From positions 62,001-126,000 of the forward strand of contig NZ_JAQSWB010000008.1 of assembly GCF_029266855.1 (NCBI RefSeq): a stretch of DNA of 64,000 bases, read 5' to 3'. Numbering within the stretch: the stretch's first letter is position 1; every line of letters begins with the position of its first letter. This stretch comes from Fluviicola sp. (GTDB taxonomy: Bacteria; Bacteroidota; Bacteroidia; Flavobacteriales_D; Crocinitomicaceae). Below the pieces are notes generated by a model that was not told the origin of the DNA, ran no database searches, and saw nothing but the letters and a program-made list of their open reading frames with translations. This document shows, one piece after another, positions 43,011 to 52,300 of this stretch. The translations under genes and the position numbers were made by a program.

Positions 43011-43487
43011 ATGAAAATCATATTCCTAAGCATACTTTTATTAGTTGCCTTATTTTCTGCTACTTCCTGCAAGAAGAAAGAAAGTCCAACAAAAAGTACC
43101 AATTCAAACAGTTTCACATTAAAGAAGGATGGCGTTCTTTATTCTCCCAATTACATTTTAGTGTCTCAGGTTGATGAAGATGCTCTGTCTGTTGAAACCC
43201 ATATCGTTAATCAGTATCCATGGGATAATTCGTATGTGATATTCATCAAAAGATCAATAAGTCCCGGAACGTATCTTGGAGAAGATGGCGAATCAGACTA
43301 TTTTTCGCTTATTCATAATCAGGATTCCACTAATATGTTTGGCTGGGAAACGAGTTCATTAACCGTACTCTCAAACGATACTCTTACCGGAGTTTTACAC
43401 TGCACTTTTGAAGTGCTCCTTTACAATGATGACTGTGAAGGAAGTTGTCCGCAAATTACGGATGGTGAAATGACTATTCATTACTAA
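43011..43487 (+). CDS. Small lipoprotein, family member 1
   Basis: A 158-aa lipoprotein from the ATG at 43011 (MKIIFLSILLLVALFSATSC, Cys at 20); the frame is open 35 codons further upstream but that part is not signal-like. The mature protein has KKKESPTKS, a beta-rich core with TSSLTVLSNDTL near 115, and ends ITDGEMTIHY. The same SLTVLSNDT and IT-(D/E)-G endings occur in the next gene and, less exactly, in the gene at 47215, so the three are paralogues. I do not recognise a named family. Confidence 0.75.
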   Translation: MKIIFLSILLLVALFSATSCKKKESPTKSTNSNSFTLKKDGVLYSPNYILVSQVDEDALSVETHIVNQYPWDNSYVIFIKRSISPGTYLGEDGESDYFSLIHNQDSTNMFGWETSSLTVLSNDTLTGVLHCTFEVLLYNDDCEGSCPQITDGEMTIHY

Positions 43488-43496
43488 ATCAGTTAA

Positions 43497-43967
43497 ATGA
43501 AAAGCAAATTAATCCTGCTATTTGGTCTTACTCTTTTCTCGCTTTCAGCCTGTAAAAAAGATAATACCACCCCAGAAACAAGCACACCTGCTACCAGTAA
43601 TCCTTTTAGTTTAAAACACGATGATATTCTTTTCACCACTTATAATCCTAACGTAACTCTCAATGAATTCATGATTGGCATAACAGCAGGTACCATAGGT
43701 GAAACAGGCAATTTCTATCAACTTGGAATTAAGAGAAATATTCAGCCCGGGACGTATGAATATACGGGAAGTACAGATGATCCCATTGTTTTCCTTATTA
43801 TCTCCGATCAGTTGGTTTTTACGGAAGAGCACGGGAGTTTAACCGTTTTATCGAATGACACTATTTTAAAGAAGATCGTCTTCAATTTTGAATTTGAAAT
43901 GTTGGAAAATAATTCCCATTCTGACACGATTCAAATCACAGAAGGTTTTGGCAATATTGATTATTAA
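43497..43967 (+). CDS. Small lipoprotein, family member 2
   Basis: A 156-aa lipoprotein (signal MKSKLILLFGLTLFSLSAC, Cys at 19) 9 nt downstream of its paralogue. The mature protein starts KKDNTTPETS; it has GSLTVLSNDTILKKIVFNFEFEM and the terminal ITEGFGNIDY. The core is predicted beta-sandwich. Its stop codon overlaps the stop of the convergent gene at 43964 by 4 bp. Confidence 0.75.
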   Translation: MKSKLILLFGLTLFSLSACKKDNTTPETSTPATSNPFSLKHDDILFTTYNPNVTLNEFMIGITAGTIGETGNFYQLGIKRNIQPGTYEYTGSTDDPIVFLIISDQLVFTEEHGSLTVLSNDTILKKIVFNFEFEMLENNSHSDTIQITEGFGNIDY

Positions 43968-44506
43968 CTCACCCACATTCCGTAAGAATCAACGTAAATC
44001 CATTTTCCTTTTTCCAATTTATAGATGTTCGTTGAACCTTGACCCGATAAACCTCCACATTGAACGGACTGATAAAAAATACAGTAAGTTTTATTTGCGT
44101 TGAAAATTGGCATTGTAGCAGACCGATAACACCTTTTGGGATATTTTTTACAAAAGCGTTTCCAGCCCTTTTGGTAATTTCTAAAAATCCATTTCAATTT
44201 CAATCTTGAGATAGTTTTTACGTTTTGCAGTCGATTTTGATTCCATTTAAAATGATTCATTTCCTTCAATTGAACTCGAAAAAAGGCCAAATCATCATTC
44301 GAAAAGTAAGTTGTGTCGTGCAAAAAAACGCTCGTGTCTTTATAAAATCCCCATTGATCTGAGTTCTTTAACAGAAGTAATTCTACAGAGTCTGTTCCAA
44401 AAATAAATTGTTTAGAAAAATCATACATTTCCTCTCTTGATGGCAATGTTTGGGACAATACATCGAAGGAAGCTGCGAAAACCAAAACAAAAATTAAGGA
44501 CTTCAT
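43964..44506 (-). CDS. Exported protein of unknown function
   Basis: A 180-aa protein with a signal peptide (MKSLIFVLVFAASFDVLSQ). The middle is basic and aromatic (SRLKLKWIFRNYQKGWKRF, KKYPKRCYRSATMPIF), and the C-terminal half has CIFYQSVQCGGLSGQGSTNIYKLEKGKWIYVDSYGMWVS, a small beta unit with two cysteines that could be a disulfide pair. I recognise no family. It follows the DUF1361 gene with a 6-bp gap. Confidence 0.6.
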   Translation of the reverse strand: MKSLIFVLVFAASFDVLSQTLPSREEMYDFSKQFIFGTDSVELLLLKNSDQWGFYKDTSVFLHDTTYFSNDDLAFFRVQLKEMNHFKWNQNRLQNVKTISRLKLKWIFRNYQKGWKRFCKKYPKRCYRSATMPIFNANKTYCIFYQSVQCGGLSGQGSTNIYKLEKGKWIYVDSYGMWVS

Positions 44507-44512
44507 TTGGTG

Positions 44513-45181
44513 TTAATTTAAGCGATTCTTTCTCAAAAACCTGAACGTAAAATACAGCATTGTCAGGAACAATCCCATGAAAACGGTTACGCCCCAGGTT
44601 CGGGTGTGATCAAAAGGATTGATGATCCGGTCTCCGATATCACCCATTAATTTGGTTGGATGATGCAGAATATCCCAGCTGTTCCAGCGAAGGTATCTCC
44701 CGATGTAAATTCCGAAACTGCTTATAAACAACAACACAACAGAAAGCAGTGTGATTGCCCGTCTGGATAAAAATTGTTCCATCAATTCTTCCAAGTTCCA
44801 CAAACTCAGGAAACCATACAGTAAACCCGTCCAGGCAAAGGATAAGATCAATACCAGGTCGAACCAAATAGGCATAGATGAGCTGTGACTCAGATGAAAC
44901 AGATCGGTTAGAATATACGATGCGTTCGGAAAGAACAAAAGCCAAACTCCCAGCATTCCAAAAACTGCCAGGCGGCTTTTCTGCAAATTCGGGCTCATTG
45001 CCAGAATAACAGTGAACGTCCATGGAACAAATGCCAGGAAGAGGTTCCAGTTTAAAAAGAGAAAATGCCGTGTTCCCGAAATTTCTACCCTAAAAAGGGA
45101 TAAAGCAAAGCAGAAGAAGGATAAAACCCCCATAAACAGGGAGATTTGAAATTGGTTGGTTTTGACTAATTGTTTGAGCAT
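44513..45181 (-). CDS. DUF1361 integral membrane protein
   Basis: A 222-aa protein with about six transmembrane helices. The central signature LLFFPNASYILTDLFHLS near 82-99 and the later WNSWDILHHP near 166-175 are the DUF1361 marks. The function is unknown. It overlaps the dgkA start by 16 bp, suggesting a linked envelope-lipid role. Confidence 0.88.
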   Translation of the reverse strand: MLKQLVKTNQFQISLFMGVLSFFCFALSLFRVEISGTRHFLFLNWNLFLAFVPWTFTVILAMSPNLQKSRLAVFGMLGVWLLFFPNASYILTDLFHLSHSSSMPIWFDLVLILSFAWTGLLYGFLSLWNLEELMEQFLSRRAITLLSVVLLFISSFGIYIGRYLRWNSWDILHHPTKLMGDIGDRIINPFDHTRTWGVTVFMGLFLTMLYFTFRFLRKNRLN

Positions 45182-45555
45182 AACGCAATAATTCTGGGTC
45201 CGAAAATGATGATTCCAACTAATAACGCAGAAACAGCACTAATTAGTACCGAAGCAGCTGCCAAATCTTTCACTTTTTTGATTTGGGGATGTTTTTCAGG
45301 CGATGCATAATCTGCCATTGCTTCCAACGAGGTATTGATCAGTTCACAAATAAAGACCAAAGCCATCACAACTATCAAAGAAATCCATTCGTTCAGAGTG
45401 ATCTTAAATACAAAACCCAATACAATTACAATCACTGCTGCAAGCAAATGAATCCGGGCATTGTGTTCCTCAACGAAAAGTGTTTTCAAACCTGCAAAAG
45501 CGTACTTGAAACTTTTGAGGCGATCTGAGATAGAGAAGGGTTTTTGTTTGGACAT
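45166..45555 (-). CDS. dgkA: Diacylglycerol/undecaprenol kinase, DgkA family
   Basis: A 129-aa membrane kinase with three transmembrane helices. EEHNARIHLLAAVIV near 29-43 and the catalytic stretch VFICELINTSLEAMADYAS near 67-85 (E-x-x-N-T) are diagnostic, as is the KVKDLAAASVL segment near 94. Soluble-end acidic residues match the Gram-positive-type undecaprenol kinases as well as DAG kinases, so the lipid substrate is open. Confidence 0.9.
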   Translation of the reverse strand: MSKQKPFSISDRLKSFKYAFAGLKTLFVEEHNARIHLLAAVIVIVLGFVFKITLNEWISLIVVMALVFICELINTSLEAMADYASPEKHPQIKKVKDLAAASVLISAVSALLVGIIIFGPRIIALCSNN

Positions 45556-45685
45556 TCAGTTTTATAAATAATTTCCTTAATCATAACGTAAGAAATGGAA
45601 GAATATTAGAATTAAAAGGGAAAACAACTAATTTCCAACCTTTTGGTTTTGTATACGTCAATGTCGCATATCAAAAAGGTCCACT

Positions 45686-47155
45686 ATGAAAAAACTACTT
45701 TTATCATTTCTTCTTATTTCCAATTTGTTATTTGGGCAGGAAGCTGCTTATCGTCTAAATGGAATTTCTACTTCCAATTATGATTGTTTTCTTCCGGTAA
45801 ACGAGGGTGTTTATATTACAAATCTGGTTTTAGACCAGGCTGATTTCTCTCCCATATATTCAATCAACTATTTTCCAAAGAATGGTGAATCAGGATGGAG
45901 TAAAAAAATAAGTGTCCCTAGCGGTTTCAATTCCGGTAAGTCGGCCATTGCAGCTTGCAATCTATCCAATCAATTTATCGTCTCAATACAAAACCTGGAA
46001 TGCGATCTATGTTTGGTGATGAAAATCGATACAAACGGAACCATTATTTGGTCAAGGTTGCTGACGTATCCCGTTAACATGGGTGACTACGGATCGAATG
46101 CAACGCCTATATCCTTGAACGAGCAGGATGAAATTACACTTTCTTTGACTTCAGTAAATAATTTGACCTTATCGAAACTAGATACAGATGGTAACCTTAT
46201 TTTTTCAAAACGATTCAATACCCCTGGACTTGAAGATTCAAAAAACCCAGGATTTTCTATTGTGTGCACCAATGACGGAGGCTATTTAGCTACTATGAAG
46301 GCAGGAGATAATCCAACCATCACCAAATTGAATTCAAATTTGCAGGTTACCTGGTCCAAAAAATGGAGTATTGATTCATACAGTCATCCAAAACTCGCTG
46401 TAACGCTTCCAAATGGTAATTACTGTATTATTGGAGAAGGTGATAATGGGACATATTTTGCCCGGGTAGATCCCAATGGAAATTTATTATCATATATCTA
46501 CGGCGTTCCACTCAATCCTCCTTACCGATGCAAGGTAATTGATTCCGACTCAATTGCATTAGTCGATATGTCCGGGACCAGTTTCAAAATAAATTTATCA
46601 AACAATACCATGTCGTCAACTAGTACAAACGAATGGATATATGGTTTACCCAACTATACGAATCAAAAAATGAGCTTACTTGATTACAGCAACTCTATGA
46701 TCTATCTTGATTTGGAGAGTACCCAGATGGGATGTTTCAGTTTTTCTATTTTAAATACTACCCTCTCTGACCAGGTTGTTTATCCGAGCAGCGTTGTGGA
46801 CGAAACAATCGTTGTCGAAAATAGTGGTTCCATTACTGGTTATACTCCAACAATCAGCACCACTAACGATGTTTCCATGACACTAACCTGCGGTAGTCTT
46901 GGAGTAAATGAAACAGAAAAAACACAGTTGACGCTTTATCCCAATCCTGCTATACAAGGACAGAAGATTACTTTGGCAATAGAAAAATCATCCGGAAATA
47001 AGCTCCGAATTTTGACGCTTTCCGGGCAATTAATCGAAGTATTTGACCTGAACGGATCAGTTTTCACTGCTCCACAAGAATCAGGAATGTATTTTGTACA
47101 AATCCTGGATCAAAGCGGAAATATTATTTCTGTTGAGAAATTGGTAGTTGAGTAA
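45686..47155 (+). CDS. Secreted protein with type A T9SS sorting domain
   Basis: A 489-aa exported protein (signal MKKLLLSFLLISNLLFGQ). Residues about 20-390 form repeated blades with N-G-G-Y and K-x-D-x-x-G-N-x-x-W-S/F-S-K-R-type strands (MKIDTNGTIIWSRLL, SKLDTDGNLIFSKRF, TKLNSNLQVTWSKKW), a beta-propeller-like arrangement. The end, about 415-489, has LYPNPAIQGQKITLAI and SGMYFVQILDQSGNIISVEKLVV, a type A T9SS signal. It is likely a cell-surface or released protein; no enzyme motif is visible. Confidence 0.85.
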   Translation: MKKLLLSFLLISNLLFGQEAAYRLNGISTSNYDCFLPVNEGVYITNLVLDQADFSPIYSINYFPKNGESGWSKKISVPSGFNSGKSAIAACNLSNQFIVSIQNLECDLCLVMKIDTNGTIIWSRLLTYPVNMGDYGSNATPISLNEQDEITLSLTSVNNLTLSKLDTDGNLIFSKRFNTPGLEDSKNPGFSIVCTNDGGYLATMKAGDNPTITKLNSNLQVTWSKKWSIDSYSHPKLAVTLPNGNYCIIGEGDNGTYFARVDPNGNLLSYIYGVPLNPPYRCKVIDSDSIALVDMSGTSFKINLSNNTMSSTSTNEWIYGLPNYTNQKMSLLDYSNSMIYLDLESTQMGCFSFSILNTTLSDQVVYPSSVVDETIVVENSGSITGYTPTISTTNDVSMTLTCGSLGVNETEKTQLTLYPNPAIQGQKITLAIEKSSGNKLRILTLSGQLIEVFDLNGSVFTAPQESGMYFVQILDQSGNIISVEKLVVE

Positions 47156-47168
47156 ATAGTTCCTCCAT

Positions 47169-47200
47169 TTTGAACGCAACAAAAAATTAATCTATTTTTA
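47169..47200 (+). promoter_or_regulatory. Promoter of lipoprotein 3
   Basis: TTTG (47169-47172), 20 bp, TATTTTTA (47193-47200). A start near 47205 leaves a leader of about 10 nt before the ATG. Confidence 0.55.
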
Positions 47201-47214
47201 CGAAAACCTTTTCA

Positions 47215-47685
47215 ATGAAAAAACTCCTATATCTCCCTTTTCTAATTCTTTTGCTTTTATCCGCTTGTCAAAAGAAAGAAGACAAAACTCCTGAATCAAC
47301 TCCTGAAAATCAACTTTCAATGAAAGTTGACGGTAAACTTCAAGTACTCCCCGTATCGACTTCATGGCTCACACCACCGGATGAAACGATATTAATCATT
47401 GAAGCAGGATCCTCCACCTTAAATAGCGGACTATACCAAATGTATATTCAATCGGATATCTCTCCTGGATTTCACGAATACGGAGCCAGTGTGCAGCCTG
47501 TTATATCATTCGATTTTTACAAGGATAATAAAACCTACGATGCCTACGATGGAACTTTCCATATTTTATCCAATGATCCGGTTGCAAGACGTATCGAATT
47601 CCAATTTCAAATTAAATTATACAATGTCAATTTCCCTTCAGATCACTACGAAATCACGGAAGGGCATGTGATTGCTAACTATTAA
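47215..47685 (+). CDS. Small lipoprotein, family member 3
   Basis: A 156-aa lipoprotein (signal MKKLLYLPFLILLLLSAC, Cys at 18) paralogous to the genes at 43011 and 43497. Shared features are QKKEDKTPES after the cysteine, FHILSNDPVARRIEFQFQIKL aligned with SLTVLSNDT..., and the ending ITEGHVIANY. The core is beta-rich. It is monocistronic with its own promoter and a strong terminator. The function is unknown. Confidence 0.75.
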   Translation: MKKLLYLPFLILLLLSACQKKEDKTPESTPENQLSMKVDGKLQVLPVSTSWLTPPDETILIIEAGSSTLNSGLYQMYIQSDISPGFHEYGASVQPVISFDFYKDNKTYDAYDGTFHILSNDPVARRIEFQFQIKLYNVNFPSDHYEITEGHVIANY

Positions 47686-47691
47686 AAAACA

Positions 47692-47722
47692 AAAAGCCCC
47701 GATACTAACTATCGGGGCTTTT
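47692..47722. terminator. Bidirectional terminator between lipoprotein 3 and pnp
   Basis: AAAAGCCCCGATA and TATCGGGGCTTTT form a perfect 13-bp stem around a CTAAC loop, with A/T runs on either side. Confidence 0.95.
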
Positions 47723-47738
47723 CTATCCTGTTTTTAAA

Positions 47739-49898
47739 TTACTCTGCTTTTGAAGCTTCAGATGATTCTGCAGCTGGCTTCTCCGGTCTTGGCAATAAAA
47801 CTCTGCGAGATAATTTCCATTTTTTAGTTTTCGGATCTTTTCCAACAACTTTAAACTTCAATACGTCTCCTTCTTTTACTACGTCTTCCATTTTAGCCAC
47901 TTTTTCCCAAGAGAACTCAGAAATGTGGATCAATCCGTCAGTTCCGGGAAGAATCTCAACAAATACCCCGAAATCTTTGATTGCTTTCACTTTTCCTTCG
48001 TATTCTCCGCCTTCATCAACTGTCGGAGGGAATGCGATCATTCTGATACGCGAATTAGCAGCATTCATATCCTCTGCATTGTTCGACATAATCTGAACAC
48101 GACCTTCACCTGTTTCCAATTCTTCAATTGTAATGGTTGTATTCGTGTCTTTTTGGATTCCCTGGATGATTTTTCCTCCAGGTCCGATGATCGCTCCGAT
48201 CATATCGTTAGGCACATTGAATGCTTCGATACGTGGAGTTTGAGGTTTGAAATCCGGATTCGGAATTGCAATTGTTTCAATGATCTTGTTCAGGATGTGT
48301 AAACGACCTGCACGTGCCTGATCCAAAGCCTGGATCAATACTTCGTATGGTAAACCATCTACTTTGATATCCATCTGACAAGCAGTGATTCCCTTAGAAG
48401 TTCCCGTTACTTTAAAGTCCATATCTCCTAAGTGATCTTCATCTCCTAAGATATCAGACAATACAGCAAATTTACCTTCGTCAGCAACCAATCCCATAGC
48501 AATACCGGAAACCGGTGCTTTTATTTGAACACCACCGTCCATCAATGCCAATGTACCTGCACAAACCGTTGCCATGGAAGACGAACCGTTTGATTCCAGG
48601 ATATCCGACACCAAACGGATTGTGTATGCGTTATCTTCCGGAAGAACCGGTTTCAATGCACGCAATGCCAGGTTTCCATGTCCGATCTCACGACGGGAAG
48701 TTCCACGCAATGGTTTTGCTTCACCTGTTGAGAATGGAGGGAAATTATAATGCAATAAGAACTTCTCTGTTCCGTGGAAAGTAACTCCATCGATCAATTG
48801 CTCATCCATTTTACCACCAAGGGTTAATGTTGTCAACGATTGAGTTTCCCCACGTGTAAATACAGCAGATCCGTGAACCATTGGTAAATAGTCTACTTCA
48901 GCCCAAATCGGACGAATCTCATCAAACTGGCGACCATCCAAACGTTTTTTCTCGTTCAACATCACCCAACGAACCGCTTTCTTCTTCACTTCAGAGAAGT
49001 AAGTAGAAATAAAGCCACCTACCAATAACAATTCGTCTTCAGTAAATGCTGCTTTCACTTCCGTTTTAATCGCATCGAATAACTCTGTGCGTTTCGCTTT
49101 ATTTGCAAGACCCTGACGAGCAACTTCCTTACATTTATCCATCGCCAATTCGTACACTTTCGCTTTCACAGCCTCATCATGAGTTTCGTGAGAGTAAACG
49201 CGTTTCGGGTTAGCTGTTGGAATTAATGCTGCAAGATCTAACTGGAACTGACACTGTTCTTTAATTGCAGCGTGAGCAATTTTAATTGCTTCAACCATTT
49301 CCAATTCGGAGATTTCTTTGAATTCTCCTTCGATCATATTCACATCCTTCATCGTACCGGCAACCATCATATCGATATCTGCCGATTTCATTTGTTCCAT
49401 TGTTGGATTCAGAACCCATTCACCGTTAATACGACCTACGCGTACTTCAGACATCGGTCCGTTGAATGGAATATCAGAGACTGCAATTGCTGCAGAAGCT
49501 GCCAAACCACATAATGCATCCGGATTATTTACGCCGTCGTAAGCCAACAATTGAATCATCAATTGAACTTCCGCATGGTAATCATCCGGGAATAATGGAC
49601 GCAATGCACGATCCACTAAACGCATCACTAAAATTTCACTTTCAGACGGGCGAGCTTCTCTTCGGAAGAATCCTCCTGGGAAACGACCTGCTGCCGCATA
49701 TTTTTCACGGTAATCTACCGTTAACGGAAGGAAATCCACTCCGTCTTTTGCCTCTGGTGCCGCAACTACTGTTGCCAATAACACCGTGTTGCCCATTTGT
49801 AACACTACTGACCCGTCGGCTTGTTTTGCCAATTTTCCGGTCTCGATGGAAATTTCTTTCCCGCCAGTAACGATGGACTTTTTGATTCCTATATTCAT
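47739..49898 (-). CDS. pnp: Polyribonucleotide nucleotidyltransferase (PNPase)
   Basis: The product (719 aa) is the phosphorolytic 3'-5' exoribonuclease of the RNA degradosome. Two RNase PH domains carry [18 protein letters not shown] near 420 and the metal-binding [18 protein letters not shown] near 485. A KH domain ([14 protein letters not shown] near 575) and an S1 domain ([20 protein letters not shown] near 635) follow. It is 364 nt downstream of rpsO, as in many bacteria, and the octad element lies in the gap, just ahead of the pnp start. Confidence 0.97.
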   Translation of the reverse strand: MNIGIKKSIVTGGKEISIETGKLAKQADGSVVLQMGNTVLLATVVAAPEAKDGVDFLPLTVDYREKYAAAGRFPGGFFRREARPSESEILVMRLVDRALRPLFPDDYHAEVQLMIQLLAYDGVNNPDALCGLAASAAIAVSDIPFNGPMSEVRVGRINGEWVLNPTMEQMKSADIDMMVAGTMKDVNMIEGEFKEISELEMVEAIKIAHAAIKEQCQFQLDLAALIPTANPKRVYSHETHDEAVKAKVYELAMDKCKEVARQGLANKAKRTELFDAIKTEVKAAFTEDELLLVGGFISTYFSEVKKKAVRWVMLNEKKRLDGRQFDEIRPIWAEVDYLPMVHGSAVFTRGETQSLTTLTLGGKMDEQLIDGVTFHGTEKFLLHYNFPPFSTGEAKPLRGTSRREIGHGNLALRALKPVLPEDNAYTIRLVSDILESNGSSSMATVCAGTLALMDGGVQIKAPVSGIAMGLVADEGKFAVLSDILGDEDHLGDMDFKVTGTSKGITACQMDIKVDGLPYEVLIQALDQARAGRLHILNKIIETIAIPNPDFKPQTPRIEAFNVPNDMIGAIIGPGGKIIQGIQKDTNTTITIEELETGEGRVQIMSNNAEDMNAANSRIRMIAFPPTVDEGGEYEGKVKAIKDFGVFVEILPGTDGLIHISEFSWEKVAKMEDVVKEGDVLKFKVVGKDPKTKKWKLSRRVLLPRPEKPAAESSEASKAE

Positions 49899-49918
49899 AT
49901 TTATACTTTACTTTTTTA

Positions 49919-50078
49919 AAGACTTCAAGATATTAGGACTTTAAGACATTAGGACTTGATTCGTCTTTACTGCTTAAATTCCTCATCTAAAAATCGTTTT
50001 ATTATGGACTTTGAATTTTAAACCTTTGCAGGCAGGACTAAGTCCTGATATCTTAAAATCCCATAATCCTAATATCTT
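49919..50078 (-). repeat. Octad palindromic element in the pnp leader
   Basis: Arm A cores AAGAC, AAGAT, AGGAC, AAGAC and AGGAC start at 49919, 49927, 49935, 49943 and 49951. Arm B cores GTCCT, ATCTT, ATCCC, ATCCT and ATCTT start at 50042, 50050, 50058, 50066 and 50074. Both ladders are exactly 8 bp. The loop of about 85 bp is A/T-rich and has no gene. Arm A lies 20 nt before the pnp ATG on the minus strand. Confidence 0.85.
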
Positions 50079-50082
50079 TTGC

Positions 50083-50141
50083 TGTCAGTTCGAGTATTCT
50101 GCCATATTCTCGATACGCTACGCACTCGAATTGACTTGGCA
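50083..50141. repeat. Flavobacterial-type intergenic repeat with interleaved inverted repeats
   Basis: GTCAGTTCGAGT pairs with ACTCGAATTGAC, and ATTCTGCCA pairs with TGGCAGAAT; the order is a-b-a'-b', a pseudoknot-like topology. The TTCTCGATACGCTACGCACTCGAA part resembles a dispersed intergenic repeat I know from flavobacterial genomes (TATCGAGAAC...GTTCGAGT type). Confidence 0.5.
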
Positions 50142-50161
50142 GAATTACCGGAAACTAAAGC

Positions 50162-50204
50162 AAAAAAGGGGACACCGGAATAATCCGACAAGCCCCCCTT
50201 TTTT
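50162..50204 (-). terminator. Terminator of rpsO
   Basis: AAAAAAGGGG and CCCCTTTTTT close a 23-nt interior containing a second CGGA/TCCG stem. It lies 60 nt past the rpsO stop on the minus strand. Confidence 0.8.
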
Positions 50205-50263
50205 AATAATTTATTTACAAAACAGGTACATCGACTTCTCTCAGCAACCTGTTTCTTTTCGAA

Positions 50264-50533
50264 TTAACGACGTAAACCTAATTCTTTGATCAACGCACGG
50301 TATTTCTCGATATCCTTTTTCTTAAGGTAATCTAACATACTACGACGTTTACCAACCAACAACTGCAAAGATCTTTGTGTTCCGTAATCTTTACGGTTCT
50401 TTTTCAAATGCTCCGTTAAGTGAGCGATACGAAATGTGAACAAAGCAACTTGTGCTTCTGTTGAACCTGTGTTTGTTTCTGAACCTCCGTGTTTAGCGAA
50501 GATTTCTTTCTTTTTTGCTGAATCTAAATACAT
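50264..50533 (-). CDS. rpsO: 30S ribosomal protein S15
   Basis: An 89-aa 16S rRNA-binding protein. GGSETNTGSTEAQVALFTFRI near 15-35, HLKKNRKDYGTQRSLQLLVGKRR near 43-65 and the terminal YRALIKELGLRR are all family signatures. It is the gene upstream of pnp on the same strand and is separated from it by the octad element and a flavobacterial repeat. Confidence 0.98.
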   Translation of the reverse strand: MYLDSAKKKEIFAKHGGSETNTGSTEAQVALFTFRIAHLTEHLKKNRKDYGTQRSLQLLVGKRRSMLDYLKKKDIEKYRALIKELGLRR

Positions 50534-50685
50534 GCCAATATTACTTGAATGATTATTATGTAGAATCCCAACTCTTGGAATTACGGTGCAAATATAACAA
50601 CTAATTGCGAATCTCGAATACCGAATTACGAATTATTCGATAATTATCAAGTTATTGGCAGATCTTATTACGCATTGGGCTATTA

Positions 50686-51198
50686 TCATTTTTCGAAGTA
50701 GACTTCCAGGACTTCCTGGTACTTTTTCAACCGCTGGGGGAAATTGATCCATGCATAGTGGCTTGCCCAATAGCTTGTCAATTCTTTATCCTGGGTGTAG
50801 GAAGTAAACAAGACCGGCTTTTCAAAATCCACAAAAATATCCGAATCTTTCAAGCGATAACGAACAGTTTCCACTTCTTTGTTACTGGTTGTAATTCGGG
50901 AATTTAAAGTCGGGTCAAGAACCAAATCGACTTCAAGGGAGTCACTTATTTTCCAATCTGTCAAAATCTCTATTATCACATGAATTTCCCGGTTGGTGGA
51001 ATCTTTTGGCATTACGCGTATATCGGAAACAATACGTTTACCATCCAAATTTCCCACTCCGACGTAATGGACCCATCCTCCATACGGAAATAAATGTTCT
51101 GCATTCTGAGAATAAGATTCAAAAGTGAAAATGAAAGAAATCGAAAGGAGTATGTTCCACACAACCGAATGAACAGCTGTTCTGTTACAACCCTCCAT
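50686..51198 (-). CDS. Exported protein of unknown function
   Basis: A protein of about 170 aa with an N-terminal signal (SVVWNILLSISFIFTFESYSQ). The ATG at 51198 (MEGCNRT) overlaps the preceding gene by 14 bp; an ATG at 51216 is also open. The body has a beta-strand pattern with YVGVGNLDGKRIVSDIRVMPKD and DSLEVDLVLDPTLNSRI. I recognise no family. It is translationally coupled to the MORN-type gene upstream and may share its envelope location. Confidence 0.55.
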   Translation of the reverse strand: MEGCNRTAVHSVVWNILLSISFIFTFESYSQNAEHLFPYGGWVHYVGVGNLDGKRIVSDIRVMPKDSTNREIHVIIEILTDWKISDSLEVDLVLDPTLNSRITTSNKEVETVRYRLKDSDIFVDFEKPVLFTSYTQDKELTSYWASHYAWINFPQRLKKYQEVLEVYFEK

Positions 51199-52105
51199 CG
51201 GAAACGTAAAGCCCATCTTTGAAGATACGAACTTTCAGCAAGACACCGTCACGGTCATAGACAAATACTTTCCCATCTTTCAACTGACCATTTTTAAACT
51301 GTCCGTCGATCCAGATTTCATCTGAGACGGTATACAATTTATTAAATCCATTCGGTTGGAAGGTAACACCTTTTGCAACCCGAGGAGTGTGAATAAACGG
51401 TGCATTCATCATTGAGTTCCGCACTTGAGAACTTGTATTTGAATCCTGAATCTTCTCAATTTTACTCACTACATTTTGAATCTCCGGATTTTCAACAGTT
51501 ACTTTACGTGGTGTTCTGACACTCAAATAAGTTGAATACAATTGAGGGTAATTTTGTGATAACCAGGCAAAATTCACACGTGCATTCTTTGATTTATTTT
51601 GATTCAAGGATTCTTCTACCCAAAACTGGTAGGAGAATGGAACACTAAATGCGCGTTTTGCAAAGAAAACCTGACCTGCTACCATTTCACGGTTGTGAAA
51701 CAACATGCGGCAATCAAACAATCCGTTGTGTACTTCTAAATTCTGAGATTGGGTAACTTTTCTGGGAACCGTGCTTGCCTGAAGTAATGCTCCCTTTCGA
51801 TCAAAGCGGAAATAAGCTCCTCCGGGTCTGTTATCTAAATATTCACCTATCAGACGAGGAGTCTTTCCATCGGGATAATAACAAATCCAGGCTCCGAATT
51901 TACGCCCTTTGATATACCTTCCTTCTTTTCTTTTTGATTTACTTTCGAGTGATGTAGCATCATTTTCCTCATCGACAACCCAATACCCTGTTCTTTTCCC
52001 GTAAGCATCCAGTTTATTCAACGTATCTGCTTCGCTAAGTTTTGCAGTCCAACCATTACTGGTGAGCAAAAATAAAAAAGTGAATATGCCAATTAATTTG
52101 TTCAA
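51185..52105 (-). CDS. Exported MORN-type repeat protein
   Basis: A 306-aa protein with a signal peptide (MNKLIGIFTFLFLLTSNGWTA), started from TTG because no ATG gives the signal. MORN-like units occur near 30-105 (KRTGYWVVDEEND, RKFGAWICYYPDGKTPRLIGEY, NRPGGAYFRFDRKG) and again near the C-terminus (GQFKNGQLKDGKVFVYDRDG). The middle is unrecognised. The layout is like a shortened version of the 5.7 kb MORN protein. Confidence 0.65.
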   Translation of the reverse strand: MNKLIGIFTFLFLLTSNGWTAKLSEADTLNKLDAYGKRTGYWVVDEENDATSLESKSKRKEGRYIKGRKFGAWICYYPDGKTPRLIGEYLDNRPGGAYFRFDRKGALLQASTVPRKVTQSQNLEVHNGLFDCRMLFHNREMVAGQVFFAKRAFSVPFSYQFWVEESLNQNKSKNARVNFAWLSQNYPQLYSTYLSVRTPRKVTVENPEIQNVVSKIEKIQDSNTSSQVRNSMMNAPFIHTPRVAKGVTFQPNGFNKLYTVSDEIWIDGQFKNGQLKDGKVFVYDRDGVLLKVRIFKDGLYVSDGGL

Positions 52106-52300
52106 GGTAATGCGCTTTAGTTCCTCTATTAGTTTTCAGTAGAACGAATATATACTTTTCAGGCATATCCGGAAGCTCCTGATGAAAATATTTTCCAGAC
52201 AAATGAATATTCAAGCTATTTCAACGAATAATGAATTCAAGACGGAATTTCGCTTAAACTATGGCTTTATCAAGAAGTATTTCCAGGATTATTCTGTTAA

